Assembly (NCBI GenBank): GCA_032622095.1
Contig: CP136061.1
Coordinates: 256,445,582 to 256,509,581, forward strand
From: Siphonodentalium dalli
Taxonomy: Eukaryota > Mollusca > Scaphopoda > Gadilida > Siphonodentaliidae
DNA length: 64,000 bases
Direction of reading: 5' to 3'
Below, one piece after another: positions 45,712 to 59,711 of the stretch. Position 1 is the stretch's first letter; every line of letters starts with the position of its first letter. The translations under genes and the position numbers were made by a program. Below the pieces are notes generated by a model. It did not search any database. It was not told where the DNA came from and saw only the letters and a list, made by a program, of their open reading frames with translations.

Positions 45712-46494
45712 ATGACAAACCACATCTCGCGGGATTCTTCAGTTCGAAGTTACGGAAACAGCACGTGGCTTCCACGTGAGTTAGAAACACTGAGCATAGT
45801 TGCTGCTGTAAAACATGTCTGCCCCTTTATTGTCGAGAGTGAGCAACAGGTGTGTCTTCTCACTGACAGCAAACCATGTGTACAAGCATTTGAACAGTTG
45901 TGCAGGGGTGAGTTTTCCGCCAGCCCGCGGGTATCTACATTCCTACTGGTTGTCAGTCGATACCGGGTATCTGTTCGTCATATAAAGGGGGGTGCAAATT
46001 TAGTGTCAGATTTCTCTAGTAGAAATGCTGAAGAGTGTACTCATTCTGAATGTCGAATATGTGTGTTCGTTGCGGAAACTGAAGATTATGTTGTGCGCAA
46101 CATATCCGTACATTACATCGTTTCGGGAAAAGTTCGACTCCCATTCACTAGCAGATCAGCTTGGATACAAACTCAACCAGAGTGCCCAGATCTACGTCGC
46201 ACACATGGTCATCTCAATCAGGGGACTAGGCCATTAAAGAAAACTACGAACGTTCGCGATATAAAGAGGTATCTCAATGTCGTTTCTATCGCAAAATACG
46301 GTTTGCTGGTCGTTAAACGTCAAGAACCTCTATCCACCGATAAGGAGTGTATTGTTGTGCATCGCGATGTCATCGGCGGACTAGTGACAGCTCTGCATTT
46401 GAAGTTGGATCACACAACGTCACACCAACTAAAGTATGTTTGCCGTCGTTATTTATATGCATTCGATATGAACAAAAGGATACTGTATCAATAG
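45712..46494 (+). pseudogene. RNase H and integrase N-terminus of relic pol
   Basis: The 260-residue frame has WLPRELETLSIVAAVKH (RNase H glutamate), CLLTDSKPCVQAFEQL (aspartate), SVRHIKGGANLVSDFSSRN (end of RNase H), a cysteine cluster ECTHSECRICVF, then LPFTSRSAWIQTQPECPDLR and the integrase zinc-binding start ALHLKLDHTTSHQLK. It ends at a frame change near 46490; the CHTC pair of the HHCC domain follows in the next frame. No complete enzyme can be made. Confidence 0.75.
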
Positions 46495-46937
46495 TATGCC
46501 ACACATGTGCTTCTCTTCGGCCGCTACCCAACATCATCAAAGATCAGCCAACGAGTGATCCACCAGGAATGATTGGTATATCTTTTGCAGCAGATGTTTG
46601 CAGACGAAATCGTCAGTTCATTCTTGTATTGCGTGAAACTGTTACTTCGTATACCATCGCATGCCTTGTTGACAACGAACAGGCATCTACACTTCGGGAC
46701 GTACTCATTCGCTTGTGTATCCAAATTGCATCACTTGATGGACCACCGCCAGTTATTCCAACTGATTCAGCTCCGGCCTTTCAATCTCTCTACGATATTA
46801 TTTTGAAGAAAAATAATATTTTTATCGAAATGGGCAGAACTAAAAATGTAAATAAAAACCCAATTGCAGAAAAAGCAGTTCAAGAAAATGAGATAATTCG
46901 ACAGGGAGACCGGTTTGAAACACTAAATTTAGCATGA
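46347..46937 (+). pseudogene. Integrase catalytic core of relic pol
   Basis: The family part starts near 46485 with TVSIVCHTCASL (zinc-binding cysteines). The core shows GISFAADVCRR (first aspartate), PPPVIPTDSAPAFQSL (second) and NKNPIAEKAVQE (glutamate), a D-D-35-E-like layout. The first 45 residues of the frame are a shadow of the preceding frame. The frame is lost after RFETLNLA, with the following text (MSAREMLYQRNQFT) in another frame to about 47065. Confidence 0.75.
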
Positions 46938-47096
46938 TTGTCGCCAGACTAAATAACAGAATTCGTTCCAGCGGAATGTCAGCCCGTGAAATGTTGTACC
47001 AAAGAAACCAATTCACTAGTGAGCAGCTTCCAGTGACCGGCCGAGAATTAATTTTGTCAACACAATAAACGTTTACAGAACTATCCATATAGCGAA

Positions 47097-47571
47097 GTGT
47101 CCACAGTACCATCTAAGAAGTGGCAGTCCGCGGCTGATTTATCTGTTGGTGATATCGTGTACATATTCTCTGATAGAGAGAAGCATGTTCGGCGTGGTCG
47201 GTGCCTCGTTGTTGTTGTGGAAAATGACTGGTTAACACTACAGAAGTTCGTGGGTGCACAGCTCCGTGCTTTCTCATTTCGAGTTAAGATCCGAGTGCTA
47301 TCAAGTTCCCACTGATCCAACATTGTTGAACGAGATGTTACTCCAGATAACTCTGATGATGGTGACTTTTTACACACTATCGATTCTACCGGCTCTACCA
47401 GACATACCATCTGACATTGTGGCTAATGGTAGTGATGACGAAATTCCTATTGTGACAGAAACCTCAGTCGTGACAGATACACAACCTCCTGATCAGCAAC
47501 CACATCGATCCACAAGATCCAGAAGACCTCCATCCTTTCTGTTAGATTACGAGACTGATTTCTCGCAGTAG
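47097..47571 (+). pseudogene. C-terminal region of relic pol
   Basis: Frame 47097-47315 reads LSVGDIVYIFSDREKHVRRG and RCLVVVVENDWLTLQKFVG, an SH3-like integrase C-terminal fold, then LRAFSFRVKI. A frame change near 47300 leads to an acidic stretch (SDDEIPIVTETS) and a basic end RSTRSRRPPSFLLDYE at 47510-47565, closing at TAG 47569-47571. Confidence 0.65.
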
Positions 47572-48779
47572 CCTTACAGTTAATATATTCCAGCAGAACT
47601 TGGGTGTGACCCAAATTTCTCTGTTAAAGTTTTTTTCTGTTGATAATTTATCACTGAGGTATCTTTATTGATATCCCAGTTGATGTGGATGTGTAACCTT
47701 TGGGGAACTTTTTGTATTCAAGATGGCCGCTGAGTACCCAAAATTCGTAAATTGTTTGTATATCTCGACCATGTCAGCGGTAATTCCGTATCAATAACAC
47801 TATTTATGACATTAATGATGTGATAGAATACGTGCATTATGATATAAAGTGAAAAATAAAACGAACTGGACAAAATCAATGACAAATACTCAAGATGGCT
47901 GCCAAAATGGCCGCTCTCATTCTTCCCATAACTGATGCAGAACTATCAAGACAGTGCTTCCAATATATAACATTTTTCCGTTATTTTGTAACAATATGTT
48001 ATTATGAACGAAACAATGAATTATAATGGCATATGCAAATCAACATTGGTAAATTAAAGAATTAATATACCTAGAAATTTTAGTGTATGTCAGCAGTATC
48101 TTCCACGCAAGGTCGATGTGCCAGCGTGTTCATAACTGTTGCAGGACTATCAAGAAAGTACTTCCGATAGATAACGTTTTCTCGTTATTTTTTAACAACA
48201 TGTTATTAGGAGAGAAACAAATGAATTATATCGGCATATGCAAATCAACATTAGTAAATTAAATAATTAATGTGCCTAGAAATTTTAGTGTATGTCAGCA
48301 GTATATTCCTCGCAAGGTCGATGTGTCAGCACGTTCATAACCTACTGCCGCCTCACACGAACATAACGTTGTGCAAGTTAAACCCGCGTGCCTACACAGA
48401 CAACGTTTGGCCATGCAAGGAGCATTTGAAGCACAACGACATCCCGTGAATTTTAGTATAGTCTCCGGAACCAGAGGCTACCCAGTTGGAACGACGGTTA
48501 GGACGAATAACCCGTCCTCTCTCGACCAGACGTAAGAAGATAGATTGAGCTCAGCAAGTGCGTCGTCGGTCTAGCAGCCATGTACCGGATTTTGCTCTAA
48601 CCCAAAATTCTTTGTTAAAGTTTTTTTCTCGGCTGATAATTCATTAGTAGGGTCTCGGCAAATGTTTTCCGGTTGATGTGAACTTGTAACCCTTGGGGAA
48701 ATTTAAATATTCAAAATTGCAACAACCTACCCAAAACGGCATATGGGTACTGCACATGTTCTCACGTGCATGTAGAACA
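47572..48779 (-). repeat. Inverted copy of the 38-39 kb repeat with internal duplications
   Basis: 47590-48110 matches the reverse complement of 38537-38990. 47945-48110 is repeated at 48135-48320 (CAGGACTATCAAGAAAGTAC, CATATGCAAATCAACATTAG). 47619-47730 is loosely repeated at 48600-48720. On the minus strand 48350-48540 carries the worn cysteine-rich frame (CSLHGQTLSV, ARGFNL) that parallels 38380-38500. No intact gene. Confidence 0.7.
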
Positions 48780-49549
48780 AAAATCGATCGAAATACTTAT
48801 TCAAATTTCATGAAAACGCAATGCCATGCAATTAAACGTGTCGCGCGTATAGAATGCATAATATGATTGACTGTCAATCAAACCCATGTTCATAATACTG
48901 AGATATATTAGAGCAGAGCGGGAATCTGATTGGTCGCACCCTCAAGACATCGTTTAGGAAATGATTCCTCTTTTCTTCACAGCTGGAAACACTCATTGTG
49001 CCAGGAGTGCACTATATAACGGGAGGTCAGTGGAATCACTACCGGGTTATGTATATAAGCCATTCGTGAGGGTGTGCACACTATGAACCACATCAGTGCC
49101 ATTTTATTGCTATTTATACTGATTTGGAGATTGAGACAACCGGCATGCGTTATGGTCATAGACGCTCATGCATATTCGACATCACGCTAAAATCAGAGAG
49201 TGTTCGTACATTTGGGCATACAGTTTACATAAATGCAATTGTCGGATAAACGACTTGGGATGTATGCGAGAGAAGGAGGATGAACGCACTCAGAAGTGTC
49301 ACAAAGAAGAAGCAAGGTCGACAAGGCTGATTGAAACTCATTAAAGCATAAACACATTAAATGAGCAATAGTATATGTATGGAATTGTGGTCGACATTAA
49401 CATATGTCTGTAAGTGACTGATAAAAAGAGCTCACTATTTAGATGTATATAATCAAAAAGAGATTTAACCAATGAAGTTTTAAGATGGTTTGTCGGTGGT
49501 ATTAATATTAATAAATTTTATTAAATTTTAATATTTGTTTTTGTTACTT
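48780..49549 (-). repeat. Inverted copy of the 25.6-26.0 kb repeat, then gene-free
   Basis: 48780-49100 on the minus strand matches 25595-25990. The only small frame present is not conserved there. 49101-49549 shows no gene. Confidence 0.6.
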
Positions 49550-50145
49550 GACAGATTAAATGCTTTTTACATACACCATATCGCACTGATATGGACCATT
49601 CCCAATGAGTGGATTCTTATGTGACTTTTTAGATTACTTGATAGATTAAATGCTATCTTATATACAGTATATCGCATTGATATGGACCATTCCCAATGAG
49701 TGGATTCTTATGTGACTTTTTAGATTACTTGATAGATTAAATGCGTTCTTACATACAGTATATCTCACTGATATGGACCATTCCCAATGAGTGGATTCTT
49801 ATGTGACTTTTTAGATTACTTGATAGATTAAATGCGTTCTTACATACAGTATATCGCACGGATATGGACCATTCCCAATGAGTGGATTCTTATGTGACTT
49901 TCTATATTACTTGATAGATTAAATGCGTGCTTACATACAGTATATCGCACGGATATGGACCATTCCCAATGAGTGGATTCTTATGTGACTTTCTATATTA
50001 CTTGATAGATTAAATGCGTGCTTACATACAGTATATCTCACTGATATGGACCATTCCCAATGAGTGGATTCTTATGTGACTTTTTAGATTTCTTGCTAGA
50101 TTAAATGCTTTCTTATATACAGTATATCGCATTGATATGGGCTTT
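49550..50145 (-). repeat. 91-bp satellite derived from a zinc finger
   Basis: TGGACCATTCCCAATGAGTG recurs at 49592, 49683, 49774, 49865, 49956 and 50047, exactly 91 bp apart. On the minus strand each unit still reads like one finger plus linker (CACATAAGAATCCACTCATT, GGTCCATATCAGTGCGATAT), but is 7 bp longer than the 84-bp finger unit and out of frame. The satellite lies at the 3' end of a finger pseudogene. Confidence 0.9.
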
Positions 50146-50931
50146 CTTATGTTAATTTCTCACACATGTCATACTCATACAGTCGATCTCCGGTTTGGAT
50201 CCTGGTACGGTCTATATCCAGTGTGAAATCTCTTGTATGATGTCCAATGCGCTTGTACGGCATATCTCCTGTGTGAAATCTCTTGTATGATGTCCAATGC
50301 GCTTATACGGTCTATCTACTGTGTGAAATATCGTGTGAGCAGTCAAACTTCCCAACTGCGGAAATGATTTCCCACGAATATCGCACGCACTGATACGGTC
50401 AATCTCGTGTGTGAAATATCTTGTATGAAGTTAAATGCCCTGATAAGGAGAATGATTTCCCACGAATATCGCACTTATATGGTCTATCTCCGGTGGGAAA
50501 TCTTTTGTATGATGTCCAATTCGCTTATATGGTCAATCTCCTGTGTGAAATCTCTTGTGAGCAGTCAAATTCCCTGACAAGATGAATGATTTTACAAGTA
50601 TATCGCACTTATACAGAATGATTTTACACTTATCGCACGTATACGGTCTATATCCATTGTGAATTATCGTATGTTTCGCCAAGCCACTTGATTGAGTGAA
50701 TGATTTCTCGCATATGTCGCACTGATACGGTCGACCGCCGGTGTAAATCCCCTTGTGTGCAGTCAATTGTCATGAGAAGGTGAATGATTTTCTGACAAAT
50801 ATCACATTTATACGGGCGGTCATCGTAGTGAATATTCTTATGTATCTCCATGTCGCTTGATTGAGTGAATGATTTTCACCCGTGTGAACGAGCTTGAGTA
50901 TGATCAGATTTTGTGACAAATATCACATTAA
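50146..50931 (-). pseudogene. Worn zinc-finger array, 3' segment
   Basis: 50146-50530 has finger remnants with partial duplications (TGTGTGAAATCTCTTGTATG and ATGATGTCCAATGCGCTT twice). 50533-50851 has better units, including [20 protein letters not shown] and [15 protein letters not shown], with stops and frame changes between. It joins the 32-bp array directly at about 50932. The other side of the pseudogene resumes at 53335. Confidence 0.75.
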
Positions 50932-53670
<2,739 letters not shown>

Positions 53671-53673
53671 TCA

Positions 53674-53891
53674 TACATAATTTGAGAGAAACCAAACAGT
53701 CCTCGTATGATAGTCTCAACTCAGATTGCGCAGTCACATTTTTTAATGACTTATTCGGCAGGGCTGGTGCTACCACCGACGATAATTTGAGAGAAACCAA
53801 ACAGTCCTCATATGATAGTCTCAACTCAGATTGCGCAGTCACATTTTTTAATGACTTATCGGCAGGGCTGGTGCTGCCACCGACGATAGAC
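53674..53891 (+). repeat. 106-bp tandem duplication
   Basis: Two copies, 53679-53785 and 53786-53891, contain AATTTGAGAGAAACCAAACA, GATTGCGCAGTCACATTTTT and GGCAGGGCTGGTGCT and differ at a few bases. Both strands are open through most of it. It replaces the 5' end of the finger pseudogene and its origin is unknown. Confidence 0.9.
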
Positions 53892-53934
53892 CAGTACCCG
53901 ATAAAGATGGTCCGATAATTAAGCACAAACTTAA

Positions 53935-54454
53935 AGATGGATTATCTCTTTAAATAACAAATTTTAAATAGTTGCGTGTGTATAAAATAATAGATATGAA
54001 CTGAAGACCTATGTCCGGAAAAGCTTCTATCAATTAATATTGATTTTATTTCGAATATTAAATCGGGCCCATTTATGTTACTATTTTTAGAACCGACCAT
54101 TCGGATGAGACCGTATTGCGATATAGAGCACTGGGCTGTTCCTACGGCTACGCAACGAATGTCAAATGTCACAGATTGGTTGTTTGTACTGTTTTGTTCC
54201 ACAGATATAAGCGATAATGAGTATAATTAACGTTTATTTGTGACAAAATTGCACAATATAATTTATGGTCTCAGTTAACAGTAACCACTATTGTTCGTTA
54301 GCTGAACAAACACACCCTTTTAGACCAGAAAATATTCGAAATAAAATTAATATTAATCGATGGAAGCATTTCCGGACAGGAGTCTTCGATTCAAATCTAA
54401 TATTTAATACCCCGGTAACTATATAATACATGTTTACAAAAAGATAATCCACCT
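53935..54454 (-). mobile_element. TTAA-MITE copy 14, complete
   Basis: 520 bp between TTAA at 53931-53934 and 54455-54458, with AGATGG and CCACCT ends and the GGGCCC middle. Confidence 0.9.
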
Positions 54455-54678
54455 TTAATCATCTTGAGAAATGATGAACCCAAAACATGTAATATTTATC
54501 ATCTGCAACATGGTCCAACTCTTTCTACATAAACGGTGTGAATCACCAAACATTGAACATTAATATATATTTATGTTACTATACTTGTAATAACATTGTA
54601 TTTGTGTAACTCGTTTGACATCGGCCTCGAGTGGGCGTATCTGTGCATCGAGTGGGCGTATCTGTCAATAAATTTATC

Positions 54679-55779
54679 TTATTTATCTATGTCGATTTGT
54701 TTATGCGTCGTCAGGCCGCTTGATATAGTGAATGCTTTTGGGAATTTATCGCACTGATAAGGTCGGCCACCAGTGTGAATTCTCTTATGCCTCGTCAGGT
54801 TGCTTGATTCTGTGAATGCTTTCTCGCATATACCGCACTGATACGGTCGATCTCCAGTGTGAACCCTCTTGTGTGCAGTCAAATTTCCCGACGTGGTGAA
54901 TGATTTTGGACATATATCACATTTATACGGGCGATCACCAGAGTGGATTATTTTATGCGTCGCCAGGCTGCTTGATTCAGTGAATGCTTTTGGGCACATA
55001 TCGCACTGATACGGTCGATCGCCAGTGTGAATTTTCTTATGCTTCGTCAGATGGCTTGATTCGATGAATGATTTTTCGCAAATACCGCACTGATATGGTC
55101 GGTCACCAGTGTGAAATCTCTTATGTTTCGTCAGGTTGCTTGATTGAATGAATGATTTTTTACAAATATCACATTTATACGGTCGATCACCAGTGTGAAT
55201 TCTCTTATGTTTCGTCAGGTGGCTTGATTGAGTGAATGATTTCTCGCATATATCACACTGATACGGTCGATCGCCAGTGTGAATCCTCATGTGTGAAGTC
55301 AGATTTCCTGACGTGCTGAATGATTTTTCACATATATCACATTTATGCGGGCGGTCGCCGAAGTGAATTCTCTTATGTTTCTTCAGATCACTTGGTGTAG
55401 TGAACGCTTTCGGGCAAATATCGCACTGATGCGGTCGATCGCCGGTATGTATTATCTTGTGTGTAGTCAAATTGGATGAATTGGTGAATGATTTTGGACA
55501 TATGTCACATTTATACGGGCGATCACCTGTGTGGATTCTTTTATGCGTCGCCAGGCTGCTTGAATGACTAAATGCTTTCTCACATATATCACACTGATTC
55601 GGACTGACTTCGCTGTGAATCCGTGTGTGTGCGATCAAAGTTACTGACTGGGCGATTGATTTGTGGTACTGATACGGTAGATCTCCAGTGTGTATCAGTT
55701 GGTGCTTATTTAAATCGCCCAACACAGCGAATGATTTATCACAAATACCACATCGATATAGACCATCGCCTGTGTTCAT
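54679..55779 (-). CDS. C2H2 zinc-finger array protein, 11 intact and 2 worn fingers
   Basis: The 366-residue frame starts at ATG 55777-55779 (MNTGDGLYRCGICDKSF) and is fingers throughout. Finger 2 has lost its cysteines (PYQYHKSIAQ) and finger 13 its second cysteine and last histidine (CDKFPKAF, HKQIDIDK); the other eleven are canonical with TGDRP linkers. Helix text varies from finger to finger ([30 protein letters not shown]), as expected for contact with a long DNA site. No effector domain is seen. A TATA box stands about 230 bp upstream and GTAAGT at 55785-55790 just before the ATG. This is one of the best-kept finger ORFs here. Confidence 0.8.
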   Translation of the reverse strand: MNTGDGLYRCGICDKSFAVLGDLNKHQLIHTGDLPYQYHKSIAQSVTLIAHTRIHSEVSPNQCDICEKAFSHSSSLATHKRIHTGDRPYKCDICPKSFTNSSNLTTHKIIHTGDRPHQCDICPKAFTTPSDLKKHKRIHFGDRPHKCDICEKSFSTSGNLTSHMRIHTGDRPYQCDICEKSFTQSSHLTKHKRIHTGDRPYKCDICKKSFIQSSNLTKHKRFHTGDRPYQCGICEKSFIESSHLTKHKKIHTGDRPYQCDMCPKAFTESSSLATHKIIHSGDRPYKCDICPKSFTTSGNLTAHKRVHTGDRPYQCGICEKAFTESSNLTRHKRIHTGGRPYQCDKFPKAFTISSGLTTHKQIDIDK

Positions 55780-56040
55780 CTCTTACTTACCACGCTACGC
55801 TTCGTTCAGAAATTGCTTTCTGGTAAACTTAGAATGCACTGGTGTCGTGTTGACAACAGAATGACAAGAGACAACGTACAATTGTATTTAATACGAGTGC
55901 AATTTGAAACAGCTTCGCAGGAAAGTATTTTAAAACTAAAAAAAATAATAGGTCACAGATAAAAATATTGTGGTCTGGACGATACGGGTACACTATTGAA
56001 CGTCGTTTATAAATACCACGCATTCTATGCATGGGTTACA
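55780..56040 (-). promoter_or_regulatory. Promoter-like region of the 54.7-kb finger gene
   Basis: On the minus strand CATGCATAGAATGCGTGG, TATTTATAAA (56006-56015), ACGTTCAATAGTG and CCCGTATC form the conserved block seen at 43383-43434 and 33676-33728. From there to the ATG the sequence follows the 43-kb locus. GTAAGTAAGA (55781-55790) could be a splice donor of a 5' exon. Confidence 0.55.
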
Positions 56041-56889
56041 TTTGGAATCAGGGAGCTAAATGTGTTCCAGAGTCGGGGAGCGAGTACACCGTGGAATGCT
56101 AAAGGTGAAGGTAACTGAAGAATGACCTTCACCTGATACATGCGACACGTTATTAAAGGATGACATCGCGTTTATTTGATTTGTACATAATATCTAAATA
56201 ATTTAAACTGGTGAATGAATGGGGGAATGGATTTTTGTGAGCGGGAAATTTATTTAACTGTCTGCTGTAGTTCTGGGTTTTTCCAGATCAAATTTGGCTG
56301 TGAGATAGCCCTGTCGTAGACTTGGGGATTTATTTTAAAAAGTAAACATATGACCTATGATTTTTCTTGCATTTTCGTGATCAACTGGTGTCAACCTAGC
56401 TGGGTGAACATCACTGGTATGGCATGCAGGCTTCAATTCAGTGAATTTGGCCGAAACGTTAACACTGTCGCCTATGGGAAACCATTTAGTTCAGTGATTC
56501 CTATTTGCACAGATGTGTAAATATTTTCCATAGACTTCAAAGCTATTTGATCTACACCAAAGGCTAAATTGAAAATGCTCCGTATTTGTATTTGTTCAGC
56601 GTATGACCCTTCCGGATATAAGTACTGGATCCTGAATCAGTATATATAATGTGTTTGACTGCTGGATGATGTTGTCCCCAGCAGTGAGTCACATGCGCTT
56701 TCTTCAAGCTGATTCCATTCTAGAATTGTTCTCGGGAATTATGAGTGTTCTAGTTCCTTTGTATCGGCCTTGATCAGATTGTAGGCGTTGTAGCCCCCTT
56801 TTACAAATTAATGTATTAAGCTGCTAAAATTGTCGCGGATGACAAGACTTTTATAACGTTTTAATTGATATTCCAACTTCTGCTGTAGC
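56041..56889. other. Gene-free, one strong small hairpin
   Basis: AGGTGAAGGT at about 56103-56112 pairs perfectly with ACCTTCACCT about 12 bases on. No gene is supported. Confidence 0.5.
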
Positions 56890-57273
56890 ACACAGAAAAT
56901 GGCAAGCAGTATTTCCTGACAACACAATTCATTGGTGTAAACTGGATAGACTTCCATTTCTAACGACGCCTGGCACAAAGCTGCAATGGCTACATTTCCG
57001 GATAAATATTCACAAATATTATCAACAAACAAGGTTCTCAAAATGTCCAATTTACGACAAGATGATAAAAGTGATAGATGTACATGTGAGACAGAAGACA
57101 TCTCCCACATATTTTGGAACTGTGTTCACGTTCGGGAATTCATAAAACTAGCCGTATTGATATCTGCCCCCAAGGCCCCAACAAATGACAAGATTATCGG
57201 CTCTTCGTCAACGGATCATAACATGGCCATTCTAAACATTGTCATATATATAATGTCAATCTTTCAGATATAA
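56890..57273 (+). pseudogene. LINE ORF2 C-terminal fragment
   Basis: Two frames read TKLQWLHFRINIHKYYQQTR and SDRCTCETEDISHIFWNCVH. The pattern TKLQW..RI.HKI..TN followed by C-C-H-C in CxC...E.ISHxFWxC is usual for the end of LINE ORF2 proteins. The preceding reverse transcriptase is missing and a frame change lies near 57040. It differs from the LINE at the window start, whose knuckle is CACGN. Confidence 0.65.
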
Positions 57274-58649
57274 AGAATTGTTTTGTTTTGACCTAGGATT
57301 TATATTGTAAACAGTATACGCTAAAACTTTTGCACTGAGGCCTATAGAAAACATTTACACTAAGTGTAACCTAAAGGGCAAAAATGAGATCTTTTGCATT
57401 TTTTATTCCTGGGAGCCACTTTAAAGTGTTTTAATACATTTTCACAGCCTGTTCTTTCAGTCCACTGCATATCTCATGCATGATGTGGATATTCTTGCTG
57501 CTGATGTCTTCACTTATATCAGCCAAAAAATAGTATTATGTTTTATAAAAAATGTCATTTTTCAAGGTATTTTCAGAATTTTTCAAGGTGGTAATAGTCA
57601 CATGATGATGCAAATGACCCAATACCATGATCAAGTTAATGACACACACAAACATCAATTGTTATAAGAAGCTAATTAAACAAGTATTTTGGATTTTATA
57701 GGCAGTAATATACATATATATATATCATAAAAGTGTGTCATTTCCACTGATGGGTATGGCCATTTGAAGGTTAATAGCACTCAAACTTGGACACATTTAA
57801 GAAAATGCTTCAGTACACTGAAGAGAGCATATCTTTGTTCAACTAATTCAATATACACCCACATACAATTATCTTGGGTCACCCTTGCAGACCTGAAAAA
57901 GTTATATTTTAGTTTTCCATATGTTAGTAAAGCTATGTTATTGATGCTCAGCTGATCAGATCTGGACTCAATGACTTCACATCAGCAGCAGTTCTATCAT
58001 TGAAGACTCTTGTATAATATTCCATAGCTGATCCAAGTTTGCAATACCAGAACCAAAAAACTGTGTGAAAATGGGGCCTGAACATGACTTGTGGTGGAAA
58101 ATTATGCTTTTTTGATATGAATAATGTTTTAAAGGGGGTGGGGCTATATTGTGTGTAATAAATAAAGAACAGCAGAAGTTATTTTGTTTTCGAACACATT
58201 TTTCCATTGAGGGGTAATTCTGAAGTAATGTAGGGAGTTACAATTATTCCGCGAAAAAGCGCGCTACCGCTTTATGTTACACTGGTGGAAATATGGTTCG
58301 GAGTGACATCTAGCGGATGCGGAAGGAATATTATAGGAGAGAATAAAACAGATACTGGACCCTGGTTGGTCAATAGCTTTGTGTTTGTTGCATAACAAAA
58401 TCAGCACACATCTTCCCTATGATTAGGTAAATTAGCTATTTGCAGTGGAATTAACCATTTGTAGTGAAGTTTGAATTGTGTGGCGTGAACTAAAATATGA
58501 CATTATTTATTGAGTGCGGATTGAAAGATTGAAAGAAAGTTTTGGACCTAATCTGGAACCTATATATCATGCATGTATTCATTTGGTCTATTGTATCTTT
58601 ATATGCAGGTTGTCCTATACTAATGTGTGTTAAAAGACCATTAAAACGT
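57274..58649. other. Gene-free stretch
   Basis: AT-rich, with a TA run at 57712-57725. Small frames carry no recognisable motif. Confidence 0.45.
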
Positions 58650-59711
58650 ATCTTATTCTATCAATCGGATAAGGCGCTGGTATAGACACCCACAACATAT
58701 AGTGAGCGTCAACATTTGTTAAACAATATTCAATTGTCCCACAACAGAAATAGAGGGCCACGCGTCATACATGTAGATAACACGTGATAATGAGTAGGGG
58801 CGTGGCCTAACGGGTGAGATCACTCGTGGGCAGTTGGTTTGAGCGTGGTATTGGCATTCGTGTTGAGTAATACGCACCACGTGTGCAGCCGTGACCCAAA
58901 AACATACTGGTATACAACATACATGAATAGATTCCTGGACAGCATACAGGAGTTGAACGCAAACGACCAATAAGAGTACCCATTATTCAGTACCATAAAT
59001 TTTCTGACACAGGGAACAAAGAACAAAGAAGCGATTAGATTGAACGATAGCAGCTTCTGTTAAACTCCTGTTTGTGGTATTCATCTACGGGTTTGATTTC
59101 AAGTTATAGCCTAAACTGTTAATATATTTGGACGTCGTACCTGTATCATTGCAGAAAGCATTTGCTCTCCAATCGGCACATGGACATGTTTTGTTTGTAA
59201 ATATTCATCTCTGAAATGATGTTCCTCTGAGTGAGAGAACTACATGTAATCAAACGTCGATTAATTTTCGCCTATTGTTATCCGAGATTTACGAGAAAAA
59301 TTTGTGTTACTTTGGTGACAAAACGTTAATTCCATCAAGGATATTAACTGCATAGAATTGGATCCGTGTACAGGTGAACGAGGAAAACATTCACTGAATC
59401 AGATTATTATGATAATTTATTACTTTGTGACATTTGAGAGAGATAATTCAACCATTTCACCATTATGATATACCAATGTGATATTTGCTAGAAATTAATT
59501 ATCTTCTCTGCAAATTCCTCCTGAACAAGAAGAACGGATGCTTCGGGCCAGATTTCTTTGCACCCGATAATTCACACCTGTGATCGCCTGTATGAATGTG
59601 ATGTTTGCAGGAAATATTAAATATTTCAGATATGGTAGTGTGATAGGATTCCACTCCGATTTACTCCCATATTGATATATTTGTGGTAAAACATTCGCCG
59701 ACTCAATAATT
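58650..59711 (+). promoter_or_regulatory. Conserved upstream block of the 59.7-kb finger gene
   Basis: 58650-59000 matches 33840-34200, and 59320-59470 matches 34460-34610 (AAAACGTTAATTC, TTAACTGCATAG, GATCCGTG, GGAAAACATT, CTGAATCAGATTATTATGAT, TTGAGAGAGATAATTCAACC). 59475-59711 has worn finger units like 34620-34854. The conservation across about 1 kb points to duplication of gene and promoter together. Confidence 0.6.

Larger units (their letters stand above)
45068..47571 (+). mobile_element. Second LTR-retrotransposon relic (pol only)
   Basis: RT end, RNase H, integrase and a pol C-terminus follow in order on the plus strand in several frames. No Gag or protease and no LTR pair is visible, so it is a 5'-truncated relic. 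The order fits Ty3/gypsy or BEL/Pao; the type with [13 protein letters not shown] and ADD(F/L) I cannot place further. It is not the same lineage as the 3.4-9.7 kb element. Confidence 0.75.

Noticed and set aside
45076-45790. Minus-strand ORFs of 64-108 codons
   Set aside because: They are shadows of the plus-strand reverse transcriptase relic, whose motifs (GMP..ETALEEL, LADDFF) are clear.
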